Positions 25,235-34,811 are shown, counted from the stretch's first letter. The stretch: 64,000 nucleotides of DNA from an uncultured Candidatus Saccharibacteria bacterium (GCA_947304155.1 CAMZAD010000002.1:1-64000), one strand, 5' to 3'. Numbers and translations are program-made. Notes: generated from the letters alone by a model not told the origin.

Positions 25235-26223
25235 TGGCAAAAACTAAGTCACCATTCCCAAAAAGTGCTGTGATTGGCGCCGTTCTAACGCTCTCGGCCT
25301 TCGCGATTTTTAATTGCGTTGGTGGCTATGACATTATTAAATCTAGCTTATATACGCCAAGTTCCGAAATGAGCATAATTATCGGAGACTTGGATTTAAC
25401 CGACCTTGGAAAACGCACGCTCTATGCCTCCGCGCCAACGCTTGAAGAAAAAACCAACTTCAACGAAAAATGTAATTCGCACGATAAAGAACTTTACGTG
25501 CTTGGTTGTTACAACAAAGGCGAAGACCACATTTATCTTTATGATATTGAAGATAAAGAACTCGCCGGTGTTAAAGAATCAACCACAGCGCACGAACTTT
25601 TACATTCAGTCTATGCACGTTTGCCGTTCTGGGAACAGGGCTCCTTGAAGGATGAGCTAAAAAGTTTTTATGACACACTTCCGGAAGACAACGAACTTAG
25701 AAAAGCGATGAGTTTGTATGATGAAAAAGAATTCTACGACGAGCTTCATTCGCGCCTTGGTACTGAAATAAAAGAGCTTTCCGAAAAGCTTGAAAAACAT
25801 TACGAAAAGTATTTTAAGAATCAGGATAAAATCGTTGAGTTCTACGAAAAATACAACAAGAAATTTAAAGAACTTGAAGAAGAATTAAAAACGCTCACAA
25901 AAAAGATGGAAGAATTAAAAACTTACATCACGAGCGAATCGGACAACTTAGCAAAAAAGACTGAAAACTTGAATGCGAAAATCTTGAATTATAATAGTCG
26001 CGTTAATAGTGGAAATTACAGTTCATATCAAGCGGCGTTAAATGAAGGCAAGCAGCTTCAAAACGAAGCCAATGAAATCGATAAAAGCTACAAAAATTTG
26101 AACGCAAAAATTTCGGAATATAACAATTTGGTTAATAAATATAATGCAAATATTATCCAAACCAATCGCATGATGGATTCAATGAATAGTAATAGTGAAA
26201 AGATTGAAACGGTAAATAAGTAG
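25234..26223 (+). CDS. Membrane-anchored putative HELLH zinc metallopeptidase with coiled coil
   Basis: This 329-residue protein has one N-terminal membrane segment (about 11-31), an outer domain with a Cys pair (C80, C92; [18 protein letters not shown]), the zinc-binding motif [14 protein letters not shown] (HELLH at 120-124), and [10 protein letters not shown] (169-178), whose Glu or His could be the third ligand. Residues 180-325 form a long charged coiled coil. HExxH with a downstream Glu is the gluzincin pattern; catalysis is inferred, not shown. Its ATG overlaps the clpC stop (TAATG) and clpP follows 10 bp later, so it is made together with the ClpCP protease under CIRCE control. Confidence 0.75.
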   Translation: MAKTKSPFPKSAVIGAVLTLSAFAIFNCVGGYDIIKSSLYTPSSEMSIIIGDLDLTDLGKRTLYASAPTLEEKTNFNEKCNSHDKELYVLGCYNKGEDHIYLYDIEDKELAGVKESTTAHELLHSVYARLPFWEQGSLKDELKSFYDTLPEDNELRKAMSLYDEKEFYDELHSRLGTEIKELSEKLEKHYEKYFKNQDKIVEFYEKYNKKFKELEEELKTLTKKMEELKTYITSESDNLAKKTENLNAKILNYNSRVNSGNYSSYQAALNEGKQLQNEANEIDKSYKNLNAKISEYNNLVNKYNANIIQTNRMMDSMNSNSEKIETVNK

Positions 26224-26233
26224 AAAGGAAAAT

Positions 26234-26827
26234 ATGGAAAAAACTACCAACGATTATCTCGTTCCAAACGTAATCGAAGAGACAAATAAAGGCGAGCGCG
26301 CCTACGACATTTATTCGCGTCTTTTGAAAGATCGCATCATCTTTCTTGGCGAAGATGTGAATTCACACACTGCAAATCTCGTAGTTGCACAGCTTCTCTT
26401 TCTCGCGCATGAAGACCCAAAGAAAGATATTAAACTTTACATTAATTCTCCTGGCGGTTCAGTTTATGATGGCCTCGCAATTATCGATACGATGAACTTT
26501 ATTGAACCAGATGTTCAAACGATTGGCATTGGTCTTCAAGCTTCAATGGGTGCAATGTTGCTTTCATGTGGCGCCAAAGGCAAACGCTTCGTCCTTCCAA
26601 ATTCTCGTATCATGATTCACCAACCATCTTCTGGTACTGAAGGCAAAATCACCGACCAGGAAATCGCATTAAAAGAAGGCATTTTCTTGAAGAAACGCCT
26701 TGCTGAGATTTTTGCCAAGAATACCGGCAAATCACTCGCCCAAGTCGAAAAAGACATGGATCGCGACAACTGGATGTCTGCTGAAGAAGCTAAGGCATAC
26801 GGCATCGTTGATGAAATCGTAAAATAA
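26234..26827 (+). CDS. clpP: ATP-dependent Clp protease proteolytic subunit
   Basis: The 197-residue serine peptidase forms the tetradecameric chamber that degrades substrates fed by ClpC. The catalytic serine is in [12 protein letters not shown] (near 98), the histidine in [10 protein letters not shown] (near 123), and the aspartate in the [16 protein letters not shown] segment. The N-terminus starts directly with the mature-like region [10 protein letters not shown], with almost no propeptide. AAAGGAAA lies before the ATG. It is the last gene of the clpC operon, followed by a hairpin. Confidence 0.97.
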   Translation: MEKTTNDYLVPNVIEETNKGERAYDIYSRLLKDRIIFLGEDVNSHTANLVVAQLLFLAHEDPKKDIKLYINSPGGSVYDGLAIIDTMNFIEPDVQTIGIGLQASMGAMLLSCGAKGKRFVLPNSRIMIHQPSSGTEGKITDQEIALKEGIFLKKRLAEIFAKNTGKSLAQVEKDMDRDNWMSAEEAKAYGIVDEIVK

Positions 26828-26856
26828 ACCTTCAAAACTATAATTTTGAAAGCATT

Positions 26857-26887
26857 GAAACAGTCCGCTCCTCGGGCTGTTTCTTGC
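26857..26887 (+). terminator. Terminator after clpP
   Basis: GAAACAGTCCG / CGGGCTGTTTC, 5-bp loop, then a short T-rich tail. A second weak hairpin (TTCAAAA/TTTTGAA) lies at 26831-26850. The tail already holds the -35 of the following FISUMP promoter. Confidence 0.65.
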
Positions 26888-26912
26888 GTTTTATACCGTT
26901 TATGATTATAAT
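26884..26912 (+). promoter_or_regulatory. FISUMP promoter 1 (shared motif)
   Basis: TTGCGT, 17-bp spacer, TATAAT (26907-26912). The spacer and -10 carry the pattern TTATA-N2-GYTTA-N-G-N2-TATAAT found also at 39665 and 52867. Confidence 0.65.
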
Positions 26913-26963
26913 AAAACTGTATTAGGCCATAAAATTTTTTTGAAGTAGCAGGAGATAAAAGCG

Positions 26964-28418
26964 ATGAAGAATAAACAACGAAAAACTATAGTCTCGGCAA
27001 CCGTTTTTGCTTCATTTTTAATTCTCGGCCTCATTTCTACTTTAACTTTCGCACCAGCTATAAAATCCAACGCCGCCGAATCCAGCGCCGAAGTTGAAAC
27101 AATTGTAAGACCAGTTCTTGCTATCACCACAGACGAATCTCTTCTAAACTTCACTCTCTCCCCACTTTCCGGCGGTAGCTCAGAATCAAAACCAGTAATC
27201 GCTACTGTAGACACAAATAGTACTGGTGGTTACGAGCTATACTTCTCATCTGAAGATAACGCTACTGCCATGACCAGTACTACTGCTTCAGATACTATCG
27301 TCTCAGACTTTAACTCAGCCGTAACTCTTGCAAACATGGGCGTTAACAAATGGGGATACTCTCTAGACAATACCAATTTCAATAAAATTCCAACCCTAGC
27401 TAACCAAACTAAAATCAAAGATCTAGACCACTATCCAACTTCAAATGAAAGAAACACTACGGTTAATATTGGTATCAAAATTGACGACACGATTGATTCT
27501 GGCGTCTATAGCAAGGTTGTGAAATTCTCGGCAATTGCTCATGCAAGCCCAACTCCAAACCTTAATAGACTTGTAGATTTAACAAGCATGCAAGATCCAA
27601 ACCTTGCGCAATATTGTGCTGACACTTATACACCAACGAAGGATGCTACGGAAATAGACTGGGATAGGACCTTCTTTGGTGATCTTGTTCCTCGCGCCTC
27701 GGTTCAAGATAGTCGCGACGGAAAATATTATCTTATTTCAAAACTTGCAGACGGTCACTGCTGGATGAGTCAAAACCTTGAGCTCGCACTAGATTCAACT
27801 ACCCCTCTCACAAATGAGAAGACGGACCTTAATAGTAAAGCATCCTGGACCCCAGAAAACTCAACTTTAACCGAAGTACCAACCTCCACTACCTGGCCAA
27901 AATCTAATTCTACAGCATCTTCTGCCGCCTATTCATACTACCCAATCGCTTCGGATAGATATTACCAAGGTGGCATTACAAAGTCCAGTACTCCAACCGC
28001 CTCAACTACCGAATATAATTGGGAAAAAGCTGGCACTTATTACAACTGGTACGCCGCAACCGCGGGAAGTGGTACTTATGTCATGACTTCGGGTAGTGCA
28101 ACCGACTCTATTTGCCCTAAGGGCTGGATGCTTCCACTTGGTACAACAGATAATAAGAGTTTTTACTATCTCCTAACTACAAAATACGGTGCCAGTGCCG
28201 CTAACATGATAACCTCACCACTCAATTTTCTCCGCGCCGGCCTCTACGGTTACGGCAGTAGCGCCATGAACGTTCAGGGTTCCAGCGGGTCCTTCTGGTC
28301 CTCTACTGCAGATTCCCAGGTCCGCGCATACAATCTCATGTTCAACTCTTCATATGTCAATCCGCAAGACTACTACGGTAAGGGCGCCGGCTTTCCAGTT
28401 CGTTGTGTAGCGCGTTAA
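26964..28418 (+). CDS. FISUMP-domain surface protein (module type c-A), 484 aa
   Basis: An exported protein with a signal segment (about 10-35, ending IKSNAAE), a beta-rich N-terminal module (40-190) containing the family core TVDTNSTGGYELYFSSED, and a C-terminal FISUMP domain (TIGR02145; from about 225) with LADGHCWMSQNLEL, YYNWYAATAGSG, DSICPKGWMLP and the closing VRCVAR. FISUMP domains are predicted lectin-like folds first seen as a large paralogous family in Fibrobacter. Its N module is unlike the other copies (LAITTDESLLNFTLSP) while its C module is of the long 'A' type shared with 43710, 52917 and 55667. CAGGAG precedes the ATG. Function unknown; adhesion is a reasonable guess. Confidence 0.85.
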   Translation: MKNKQRKTIVSATVFASFLILGLISTLTFAPAIKSNAAESSAEVETIVRPVLAITTDESLLNFTLSPLSGGSSESKPVIATVDTNSTGGYELYFSSEDNATAMTSTTASDTIVSDFNSAVTLANMGVNKWGYSLDNTNFNKIPTLANQTKIKDLDHYPTSNERNTTVNIGIKIDDTIDSGVYSKVVKFSAIAHASPTPNLNRLVDLTSMQDPNLAQYCADTYTPTKDATEIDWDRTFFGDLVPRASVQDSRDGKYYLISKLADGHCWMSQNLELALDSTTPLTNEKTDLNSKASWTPENSTLTEVPTSTTWPKSNSTASSAAYSYYPIASDRYYQGGITKSSTPTASTTEYNWEKAGTYYNWYAATAGSGTYVMTSGSATDSICPKGWMLPLGTTDNKSFYYLLTTKYGASAANMITSPLNFLRAGLYGYGSSAMNVQGSSGSFWSSTADSQVRAYNLMFNSSYVNPQDYYGKGAGFPVRCVAR

Positions 28419-28429
28419 TTAGGATAAGA

Positions 28430-29707
28430 ATGACAGAACTAAACAAGAAGCTAAATAAAACCTCAAACCTCGCCATCTTCTCAGGCTCGCTTCTTGTTGC
28501 TGCTTCAGCGATCCTTCTTTTTGCTCCAGTCATAAAATCCAATGCTGCCGAAAAAACACTTAATGTTACAGCTATCATTGACCCAGTTATTTCTCTTTCT
28601 CTTGATAAAAGTGCTCTAGATTTTAGTATTACTCCAACCTCTGCTGGCGTTTTTGATTCCGGTTCCATTGTTGCTACTGTAGACACGAATAGCACTGGTG
28701 GCTATGAGCTCTATTTTTCATCAGAAGACAGTTCCACTTCCATGACTAGCCTTGTTTCTGAATCTACTATCGCATCAGACTTCAGCTCAACTGTAACTAG
28801 CTCAACCATGGCCGCAAACAAATGGGGCTACTCAACCGATGCTACAAACTTCAGTGCCGTTCCAGCTCTCGCAAATCACGCAAAGATTAAAGACATCAGT
28901 CTCACCCCAACTGCAGCTGAGAAAGTTACTACAATAACTATTGGTACTAAAATTGATAGCTCTCTTCCTTCAGGTGCCTACTCGAAAACTGTTGTAGTTA
29001 CCGCCGTTGCTCACCCTTCTAGAACTCCAACCCTTAGCGACCTTACAATCATGCAACAAATGACGCATAAGATTTGTAGTGACTCCGCTGTACACGAAAG
29101 CAACACTCTCGCCGACCCACGCGATAATAGTACGTATACTGTAGTAAAACTCGCAGGTGGTGACTGTTGGATGACTCAAAACCTCCGAATCGCTGGAACC
29201 ACTCTCCATCCTTCAGACTCGGATGTCGCGGCAGACTTTGAACTCCCAGCTAGCGTTGCCAGCACCTCAGCCTTCCAAACTGAGAATAATAGTATTATGC
29301 TCTATATTGATACCGCAAATCTAACCACTTATGGCGGCTACTATACCTTCCGAGCTGCAACCGCCGGCGCTAATGCTTCAAGCATCGGTACTGGAGACGC
29401 GCCATACTCAATCTGTCCAAAAGGTTGGAGATTGCCAAGTACATCCCATCTCGGACCACTTGACACGTATTATGATAATGCGGCCACGTACGGGTTAGAT
29501 AAATATGAACCAAACCATGCCCTTGGTGGGAGTCTTATTTATAATGGTAGTGGTTTTTCTAGTAGGGGTAGGGATGCGTATTATCATTCGTCACGTGTAA
29601 ACTCAGGCGCCCCACATTATTATGGCTTGATGGAAGGTATGGGTTACGCTGGTGGCACTGGTCTTGGTACCCGTGGTGGGTTGACTGTTCGTTGTGTAGC
29701 TCGCTAA
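28430..29707 (+). CDS. FISUMP-domain surface protein (module type b-B), 425 aa
   Basis: Second gene of the first FISUMP operon, 11 bp after the first, with AGGATAAG before the ATG at 28430. The signal segment ends APVIKSNAAE; the N module is of type b (SLSLDKSALDF, VDTNSTGGYELYFSSEDS) and the C module of the short B type (GGDCWMTQNLRIAG, PSDSDVAADFELP, YSICPKGWRLPS, VRCVAR). It is most similar over its full length to the gene at 54387, which occupies the same position in the third operon, so the two-gene block was duplicated. The end region from about 29450 is more diverged. Confidence 0.85.
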   Translation: MTELNKKLNKTSNLAIFSGSLLVAASAILLFAPVIKSNAAEKTLNVTAIIDPVISLSLDKSALDFSITPTSAGVFDSGSIVATVDTNSTGGYELYFSSEDSSTSMTSLVSESTIASDFSSTVTSSTMAANKWGYSTDATNFSAVPALANHAKIKDISLTPTAAEKVTTITIGTKIDSSLPSGAYSKTVVVTAVAHPSRTPTLSDLTIMQQMTHKICSDSAVHESNTLADPRDNSTYTVVKLAGGDCWMTQNLRIAGTTLHPSDSDVAADFELPASVASTSAFQTENNSIMLYIDTANLTTYGGYYTFRAATAGANASSIGTGDAPYSICPKGWRLPSTSHLGPLDTYYDNAATYGLDKYEPNHALGGSLIYNGSGFSSRGRDAYYHSSRVNSGAPHYYGLMEGMGYAGGTGLGTRGGLTVRCVAR

Positions 29708-29745
29708 CGCGTCCTTCCGCGTCCCAAGGGGCGGTAGCTCGCTAA
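29696..29745 (+). repeat. Repeated FISUMP tail sequence after the operon
   Basis: GTAGCTCGCTAA, coding for Val-Ala-Arg-stop at the end of the gene (29696-29707), is repeated at 29734-29745 in noncoding DNA. It may be the last trace of a further FISUMP gene lost downstream, as at 39712. Confidence 0.4.
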
Positions 29746-29800
29746 ATAAAATGCAAATCTGTACGCCACTATATCTGTAAAACATGTCCAAAATTGCAGA

Positions 29801-29836
29801 AATGACACTTTTATAATATGAAGTGTCATTTTTTTC
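29801..29836 (+). terminator. Terminator of FISUMP operon 1
   Basis: A perfect 10-bp stem AATGACACTT / AAGTGTCATT with a 10-nt loop and T7. The 228-bp gap 29708-29935 holds this, the repeated tail, and the leader of the next gene. Confidence 0.82.
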
Positions 29837-29935
29837 TAGCGTAAGGATCTTCTTCTTATCTGTTATTTTTCGTTTATGCTTGTAAAAATCTCTTTCTTTG
29901 ATTTAATGCTCGTCGAAAACTAATAAGGAACTACT

Positions 29936-30406
29936 ATGCCGAGAAATTTCAAAAACCTGAATCGAAGGGAATTGCATAAACTTATAAAATACGATATCTC
30001 AGAATTTGTCTTTAATGAACACGAAAAACCGAGTAACCAAGAAAGCTCATCTGCAGAAAGAATAGAAAGTGTATTAAATATAAAACTTCGTCATTTTCCG
30101 AGGATTGTGAGCCCACAAAATCGGAGGACTCCAGATTTTGCGACGGCAAAGGAGATGGTGGCTATTGAAATAAAGGCAACGACAAGTCTAAAGAATGGTT
30201 TTGGTAATGCATTTGAAAAAGCGAATAAGCAACTTAAAATTCTGAAAGACAGTGTGGCAACCATAATTCTAATTAACGTAGATGGAATATCCAAGGCTTA
30301 TGAGATGTCCGAAATAATTGAGAAATCTAGACGAGAAGCAACGTTTAGAAATATTAGTCTATACGCTATAGAGTTAGATAATAGAATTATCTTCTGCAAA
30401 ACATAA
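29936..30406 (+). CDS. Small PD-(D/E)XK nuclease-like protein, 156 aa
   Basis: The protein has an N-terminal helical part (1-45), then RTPDFATAKEMVAIEIKATT (about 63-82), where TPDF followed by ExK fits a PD-(D/E)XK active site, and a helix-strand end (KILKDSVATIILINVDGIS). This arrangement is the same as in the 60805 gene (TPDF...WELK) and in CdiA-CT-type toxin nucleases, but the two proteins share little else. AAGGAAC lies before the ATG. It is monocistronic between two terminators. Whether it is a stand-alone toxin, an orphan immunity-linked gene or a repair enzyme is open. Confidence 0.55.
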   Translation: MPRNFKNLNRRELHKLIKYDISEFVFNEHEKPSNQESSSAERIESVLNIKLRHFPRIVSPQNRRTPDFATAKEMVAIEIKATTSLKNGFGNAFEKANKQLKILKDSVATIILINVDGISKAYEMSEIIEKSRREATFRNISLYAIELDNRIIFCKT

Positions 30407-30407
30407 A

Positions 30408-30455
30408 AAAATAGGGCTAACCGTTAATCATCCGATACGCGGTTGCACCTATTTA
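30408..30455 (+). terminator. Terminator with symmetric internal loop
   Basis: AATAGG-3 nt-AACCG ... CGGTT-3 nt-CCTATTT: two stem blocks separated by GCT/GCA, then T/A-rich sequence. It ends the nuclease-like gene. Confidence 0.6.
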
Positions 30456-30500
30456 TACTTACATTATATCAAAAAATCGTGAAAAAGTCAATCTAACATC

Positions 30501-30509
30501 TGTTATAAT
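30501..30509 (+). promoter_or_regulatory. Extended -10 promoter of radA
   Basis: TGTTATAAT ends 9 nt before the ATG at 30519; GAGGT in the gap may be only partly transcribed. Confidence 0.55.
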
Positions 30510-30518
30510 AGAGGTAAT

Positions 30519-31874
30519 ATGAAGAATAAAACGAGGTTTGTCTGTCAAAATTGTGGTGCGTCCTATCCGAAGTGGACTGGAAAGTGTACTAATTGTGATG
30601 AGTGGAATACGCTGGTTGAGCAAATTGTTGAGCCAGAGTCTGAAGCAAAGTCAGCGATTAAAAAAGCCGAAAAATCCGGCAAAACGTTGGATTATAAAAA
30701 CATCAAAACCATCGAGGCTTCCGACGTTAAAGAACGCCTGAAAACCGATTTCAAAGATTTGAATACAGTGCTTGGTGGCGGGATTTTAATGGGCTCAGTG
30801 AACTTACTTGCTGGCCAGCCTGGCATTGGTAAATCAACGATTTTGATGCAAATTTGTGCGACAATTTCCAAAACTAAAAACGTGCTTTATGTTTCCGGTG
30901 AGGAATCTGCCGGCCAAGTTAAAATGCGCGCTAGTCGCCTTGGCGCCGAATCGGACAAACTAAATTTTGCTAGCAGTACTTCCGCCAATGACATCGCCAA
31001 AACGATTGAAACTGGTGATTTTGACCTCGTGATTATTGATTCAATCCAAACTCTCGCCATGGACGAAATCTCCTCCGCTCCAGGCACAGTATCCCAGGTT
31101 ACAAACTGTGGCAACCTCATTATTCGCGCTGCAAAATCAACCGACACTGCCGTAATTATTGTTGGCCACGTCACAAAAGAGGGAACCTTGGCTGGTCCAA
31201 AAGTTCTTGAACATTTAGTTGACGTCGTGATTAATTTTGAAGGCGATCGCTACGGTGGCTTTAAAACTATCCGCGCCGTTAAAAACCGTTTTGGCTCAAC
31301 CAATGAAGTTGCAATTTTTGAAATGAACGAAAAAGGACTTAAGGAAGTTGAAAACCCAAGCGCCGCACTTCTCGCCGAGCGTCAAAATACGGACGGCTCA
31401 ATTATTCTTGCTACGCTTGAAGGCACGCGCCCAATTTTAGTAGAAATCCAAGCCCTTGTTTCGCCATCAAATTTTGGCTATCCAAAGCGTACTGCTTCCG
31501 GCTTTGACTTAAATCGTCTCCAACTTTTAATCGCTGTAATTGAGCGTCGCACTAAACTAAAACTTGACGACAAAGATATTTTTATTAACGTTGTTGGTGG
31601 CTTGAAACTTAATGATTCCGCTGCCGACCTTGCAGTTTGTATGGCAATCGCCAGCGCTGCGGCCGAGCGAAAACTCAGCGAAGATTATGTAGTCTTTGGT
31701 GAAGTTGGCCTTGGTGGCGAAATCCGCTCTGCCTTCCGTTCAGACCAACGTATCGCTGAAGCAAAAAAGCTCGGCTTCAAACACGCCATCGCTCCAGCTA
31801 CTATCAAAGACAATTTTGTTATTCCAGCTAAAGACCTTCGCGAAACCTTAATTAAATATGTGAACGAAAAATGA
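30519..31874 (+). CDS. radA: DNA repair protein RadA/Sms
   Basis: The 451-residue branch-migration helicase that assists RecA recombination. It has the N-terminal C4 zinc finger (FVCQNCGASYPKWTGKCTNC, 8-27), a RecA-like ATPase with Walker A GQPGIGKST (near 96), the RadA-specific KNRFGSTNE motif (near 254), and the C-terminal Lon-protease-like domain (FINVVGGLKLNDSAADLAV). Length is normal. ruvC overlaps its stop by 4 nt, and the RecA pathway genes recA, recX, ruvA and ruvB lie elsewhere in the window. Confidence 0.97.
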   Translation: MKNKTRFVCQNCGASYPKWTGKCTNCDEWNTLVEQIVEPESEAKSAIKKAEKSGKTLDYKNIKTIEASDVKERLKTDFKDLNTVLGGGILMGSVNLLAGQPGIGKSTILMQICATISKTKNVLYVSGEESAGQVKMRASRLGAESDKLNFASSTSANDIAKTIETGDFDLVIIDSIQTLAMDEISSAPGTVSQVTNCGNLIIRAAKSTDTAVIIVGHVTKEGTLAGPKVLEHLVDVVINFEGDRYGGFKTIRAVKNRFGSTNEVAIFEMNEKGLKEVENPSAALLAERQNTDGSIILATLEGTRPILVEIQALVSPSNFGYPKRTASGFDLNRLQLLIAVIERRTKLKLDDKDIFINVVGGLKLNDSAADLAVCMAIASAAAERKLSEDYVVFGEVGLGGEIRSAFRSDQRIAEAKKLGFKHAIAPATIKDNFVIPAKDLRETLIKYVNEK

Positions 31875-32365
31875 GAATTCTAGGAATTGACCCAGGTACC
31901 GGCATTTGTGGTTTTGGTGTGATTGAATTAAAAAAGACCGCCAAAAACCCAACCGGCAAGATGCAAATGCTCGATACTGGCGTAATTACCACGCCAGCAA
32001 ACACGCCACTCCCAGAGCGCCTTGAAGATATTTATAATTCGCTCCATGAGATAATTGAGCTAAATAAGCCTGACTGCGTCTCAATTGAAAAACTTTTCTT
32101 CACGAAAAATATCACCACGGGTATATCTGTAGCAGAGGCCCGCGGCGTCGTGATTCTAGTTTGTAAACAACACAAACTTCCGATTTTTGAATACACACCA
32201 AACGAAATTAAAAAGACTATCACTGGTTTTGGTGGCGCCAAAAAGAAACAAATGCAGGAGATGGTAAAAATGCGTCTTGGGCTTCAAGAGGTTCCAAAAC
32301 CTGATGATGCCGCCGACGCACTTGCTGCTGCAATTACCCACTCGCTTTATTCGCGATTTATTTAA
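31871..32365 (+). CDS. ruvC: Holliday junction endonuclease RuvC
   Basis: The 164-residue resolvase nicks four-way junctions symmetrically. The acidic residues are visible: Asp7 in RILGIDPGTGICGFGV, Glu in CVSIEKLFF (near 69), and the final DDAADALAAAITH cluster. The start overlaps the radA stop (ATGA), indicating coupling. Its stop codon directly abuts that of the convergent rubrerythrin gene. Confidence 0.96.
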   Translation: MRILGIDPGTGICGFGVIELKKTAKNPTGKMQMLDTGVITTPANTPLPERLEDIYNSLHEIIELNKPDCVSIEKLFFTKNITTGISVAEARGVVILVCKQHKLPIFEYTPNEIKKTITGFGGAKKKQMQEMVKMRLGLQEVPKPDDAADALAAAITHSLYSRFI

Positions 32366-32905
32366 TTACCAATTAATTACACGTTTCTCAAAGAAGCTTT
32401 GTGGATGTTCACAAACTGGACAAACTTCTGGAGCTGTATCGCCAACTGTAATATAGCCACAGTTGCGGCATTTCCAAACCGTTACAGTATCGCCTTTGAA
32501 AACTACGTCTTCATCAATATTTTTAAGCAACTTCAAATAGCGGTCTTCGTGTTCTTTTTCAATTGCGCCAACTTGTTCAAACTTGGTAGCGATTTCTTCA
32601 AAGCCTTCTTCGCGAGCGATGCGTGCGAATTCCTTATACATTGAAGTATATTCATAGTCTTCGCCTTCAGCTGCGAGCTTCAAATTAGTTTTTGTGTCAG
32701 CTACGCCGTCATTGATGAGCTTGTACCAAATTTTTGCATGCTCTTTTTCGTTGTCAGAAGTCTCATTGAAGATTTCTGCAATTTGTTCGTATCCGTCCTT
32801 TTTAGCGCGAGAAGCGTAGAACTGATATTTTACACGAGCTTGTGATTCGCCAGCAAAAGCAGTTTTTAGGTTCTCATAAGTTTTGCTACTCTTAAAATCT
32901 GTCAT
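32366..32905 (-). CDS. Rubrerythrin
   Basis: The 179-residue peroxide-reducing iron protein has the ferritin-like four-helix domain with the di-iron ligands (FAGESQAR, NEKEHA, IAREE, IEKEHEDRY) and a C-terminal rubredoxin knuckle WKCRNCGYITVGDTAPEVCP with two CxxC pairs (near 144-160). It protects anaerobes from hydrogen peroxide, consistent with the oxygen-sensitive NrdD encoded later. AAGGGAG lies before the ATG. Confidence 0.96.
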   Translation of the reverse strand: MTDFKSSKTYENLKTAFAGESQARVKYQFYASRAKKDGYEQIAEIFNETSDNEKEHAKIWYKLINDGVADTKTNLKLAAEGEDYEYTSMYKEFARIAREEGFEEIATKFEQVGAIEKEHEDRYLKLLKNIDEDVVFKGDTVTVWKCRNCGYITVGDTAPEVCPVCEHPQSFFEKRVINW

Positions 32906-32967
32906 GATTACTCCCTTATATGTTATACTGATTATAGCATAATAAATTCAGCATTTCGGAGGTACCA

Positions 32968-33978
32968 GTGGGAATTGAAAGAGTTATCGACACGACGCCG
33001 CACGAGGAAGATTCAGAAGAACAGATTATTGAACAAAGCCTTCGTCCGACAAATTTTTCTGAGTATATCGGGCAGGAAAGACTAAAGAAAAACCTCAAGC
33101 TTGCTATTGATGCCGTTAAGAAACGTAATGACGGCACGACTTTGGACCACGTTCTGCTTTATGGCCCTCCAGGTCTTGGTAAAACCACTATGGCAAATGT
33201 GATTGCGCACGAACTTGGCGCAAATATCAAGGTTACCACTGGCCCAGCAATTGAAAGAGCTGGCGATCTCGCCTCAATTTTGACCAACCTCCAAGAAGGC
33301 GACGTATTGTTCATTGATGAAATTCACCGACTTCGCCGTGCAGTTGAAGAGATTTTATATTCCGCAATGGAAGACTATAAACTCGATATCGTAGTTGGCA
33401 AAGGCCCTGCCGCAAACTCAATTCGTCTCGATTTGCCACGCTTTACTGTAATTGGTGCCACCACTCGCACTGGCTCACTCGCCGCTCCACTCCGCGACCG
33501 CTTCGGTATTTCTCATCGTTTGGAATATTACAACGAATCTGAAATTAAGAAAATTATTGAACGTACCGCTGGCCTACTTAATACACCAATCAAAGACGAC
33601 GCTGCCGAAATGCTTGCAACCCGTTCACGTCTCACCCCACGTATCGCGAACCGTATCACAAAGCGTGTCCGTGACTACGCCGATGTAAATGGCGACGGAA
33701 TTATTGATACAAAAATCGCTTCCGAAGCTTTGAGCTTGATGGAAATTGACTCGCTCGGTCTTGATCCAGCAGACCGCAACATGCTAAGACTCATGCTTGA
33801 TAACTACGCAGACCGCCCGGTCGGCCTCGCTACTATTGCCGCCCTAACTGGTGATGAAGTCTCTACGATTGAAGATTACTACGAGCCATATCTGATTCAA
33901 CTTGGCTTTATTGAGAAGACTCCTCGCGGTCGTAAAGTCACTCCAAAAGCCATTGAACATCTTAAAAAGAACAATTAG
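32968..33978 (+). CDS. ruvB: Holliday junction DNA helicase RuvB
   Basis: The 336-residue AAA+ motor drives branch migration with RuvA. Walker A is GPPGLGKTT (near 66), Walker [10 protein letters not shown], the arginine-finger/sensor region [18 protein letters not shown], and the C-terminal winged helix includes [12 protein letters not shown]. The start is GTG at 32968, preceded by GGAGGT 4 nt upstream. The gene stands apart from ruvA (35892) and ruvC (31871). Confidence 0.97.
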   Translation: MGIERVIDTTPHEEDSEEQIIEQSLRPTNFSEYIGQERLKKNLKLAIDAVKKRNDGTTLDHVLLYGPPGLGKTTMANVIAHELGANIKVTTGPAIERAGDLASILTNLQEGDVLFIDEIHRLRRAVEEILYSAMEDYKLDIVVGKGPAANSIRLDLPRFTVIGATTRTGSLAAPLRDRFGISHRLEYYNESEIKKIIERTAGLLNTPIKDDAAEMLATRSRLTPRIANRITKRVRDYADVNGDGIIDTKIASEALSLMEIDSLGLDPADRNMLRLMLDNYADRPVGLATIAALTGDEVSTIEDYYEPYLIQLGFIEKTPRGRKVTPKAIEHLKKNN

Positions 33979-33995
33979 AAAACAATTCAGATAAT

Positions 33996-34024
33996 TTGCA
34001 AATTTCTCCCATCTGTGGTATAAT
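33996..34024 (+). promoter_or_regulatory. Promoter of the PH-domain gene
   Basis: TTGCAA, 17-bp spacer, TATAAT with TGG upstream; GGGAG follows as ribosome-binding site. Confidence 0.7.
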
Positions 34025-34054
34025 TAGATTAATTTAGACAGGGAGAATCACGAT

Positions 34055-34651
34055 ATGAAAAGTGATTTAGCAAAATTACGCCACGCGCGTTCCAAAAAAG
34101 ACTTCCCAGGCATCTCGCTTGAGGAAAATGAGTATGTTGTCCTCAAAATTAAGCGCTCCGGCGTTATTCCAATCTTGGTTTGGACTGGTGTAATCCTCGC
34201 CGCCATCTTCTTTATTGTCCTTAATGTTATCATTGCAACCACCACTAACGGCACTATGTTTGCAATGGATAGCGCATCTCGCGGATTCTTCAGTATCATC
34301 ATTGATATCGTCTTCGGCGTCATCCTTATTGCCGCTCTAATTTCAATGAACATTTACAGCAACAACCGCCTCTTTGTTACTAATAAACGTATTATTCAAC
34401 AAGCCCAAGCATCACTCTTCGCTAGCTCAACTAATGTTATCGACTTGGTTTCTATTGAAGACGTTTCATTTAAACAAGCTGGTATTCTTGAACACTTATT
34501 TAGAATCGGCACACTCAGAATGTCTACTATCGGTGAAGAAACAACCTACACTTTCAAATACGTAGATACACCAATTGACGAACTTGAAACAATCACTCAC
34601 CTCGTTCACATTGAGAAACAGGAAAGAGACGAAAGAGTTAATCGCCACTAA
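34055..34651 (+). CDS. Membrane protein with bacterial PH domain (bPH2/YdbS-like)
   Basis: The 198-residue protein has two membrane segments (about 44-66 and 83-105) and then a bPH2 domain, visible as NRLFVTNKRIIQQAQASLF, VIDLVSIEDVSFKQAG and FRIGTLRMST. This order is that of YdbS/YdbT proteins, whose function is uncertain; in Bacillus they affect sensitivity to bacteriocins. It is a single-gene unit with its own promoter and terminator. Confidence 0.88.
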   Translation: MKSDLAKLRHARSKKDFPGISLEENEYVVLKIKRSGVIPILVWTGVILAAIFFIVLNVIIATTTNGTMFAMDSASRGFFSIIIDIVFGVILIAALISMNIYSNNRLFVTNKRIIQQAQASLFASSTNVIDLVSIEDVSFKQAGILEHLFRIGTLRMSTIGEETTYTFKYVDTPIDELETITHLVHIEKQERDERVNRH

Positions 34652-34678
34652 AAAAATAGCCCTGAGGGGCTATTTTTT
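34651..34678 (+). terminator. Rho-independent terminator
   Basis: AAAAAATAGCCC / GGGCTATTTTTT perfect 12-bp stem, TGAG loop. Confidence 0.92.
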
Positions 34679-34777
34679 ATATTGGTAATCCACTTGCTCT
34701 AACATCGCTTCGCGATGTATCGCTGGCGTGGCTTTCCAGAAAATTGGCGAGCTCTGCTCGCTTTTTGTTCTAAAGAA

Positions 34778-34801
34778 CAAAAAACTTGCCTTTAGGCAAG
34801 T
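34778..34801 (-). terminator. Terminator of the tRNA pair
   Basis: On the minus strand ACTTGCC-TAAA-GGCAAGT followed by T5-6. A second hairpin (TTTTTGTTC/GAACAAAAA) lies at 34762-34783. Bases 34680-34760 show nothing further. Confidence 0.75.
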
Positions 34802-34811
34802 ATCAATTTTC

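Noticed and set aside
34680-34760. Possible repeat or gene fragment between the PH-domain gene and the tRNAs
   Set aside because: No ORF, no homology to other parts of the window, only short imperfect hairpins.
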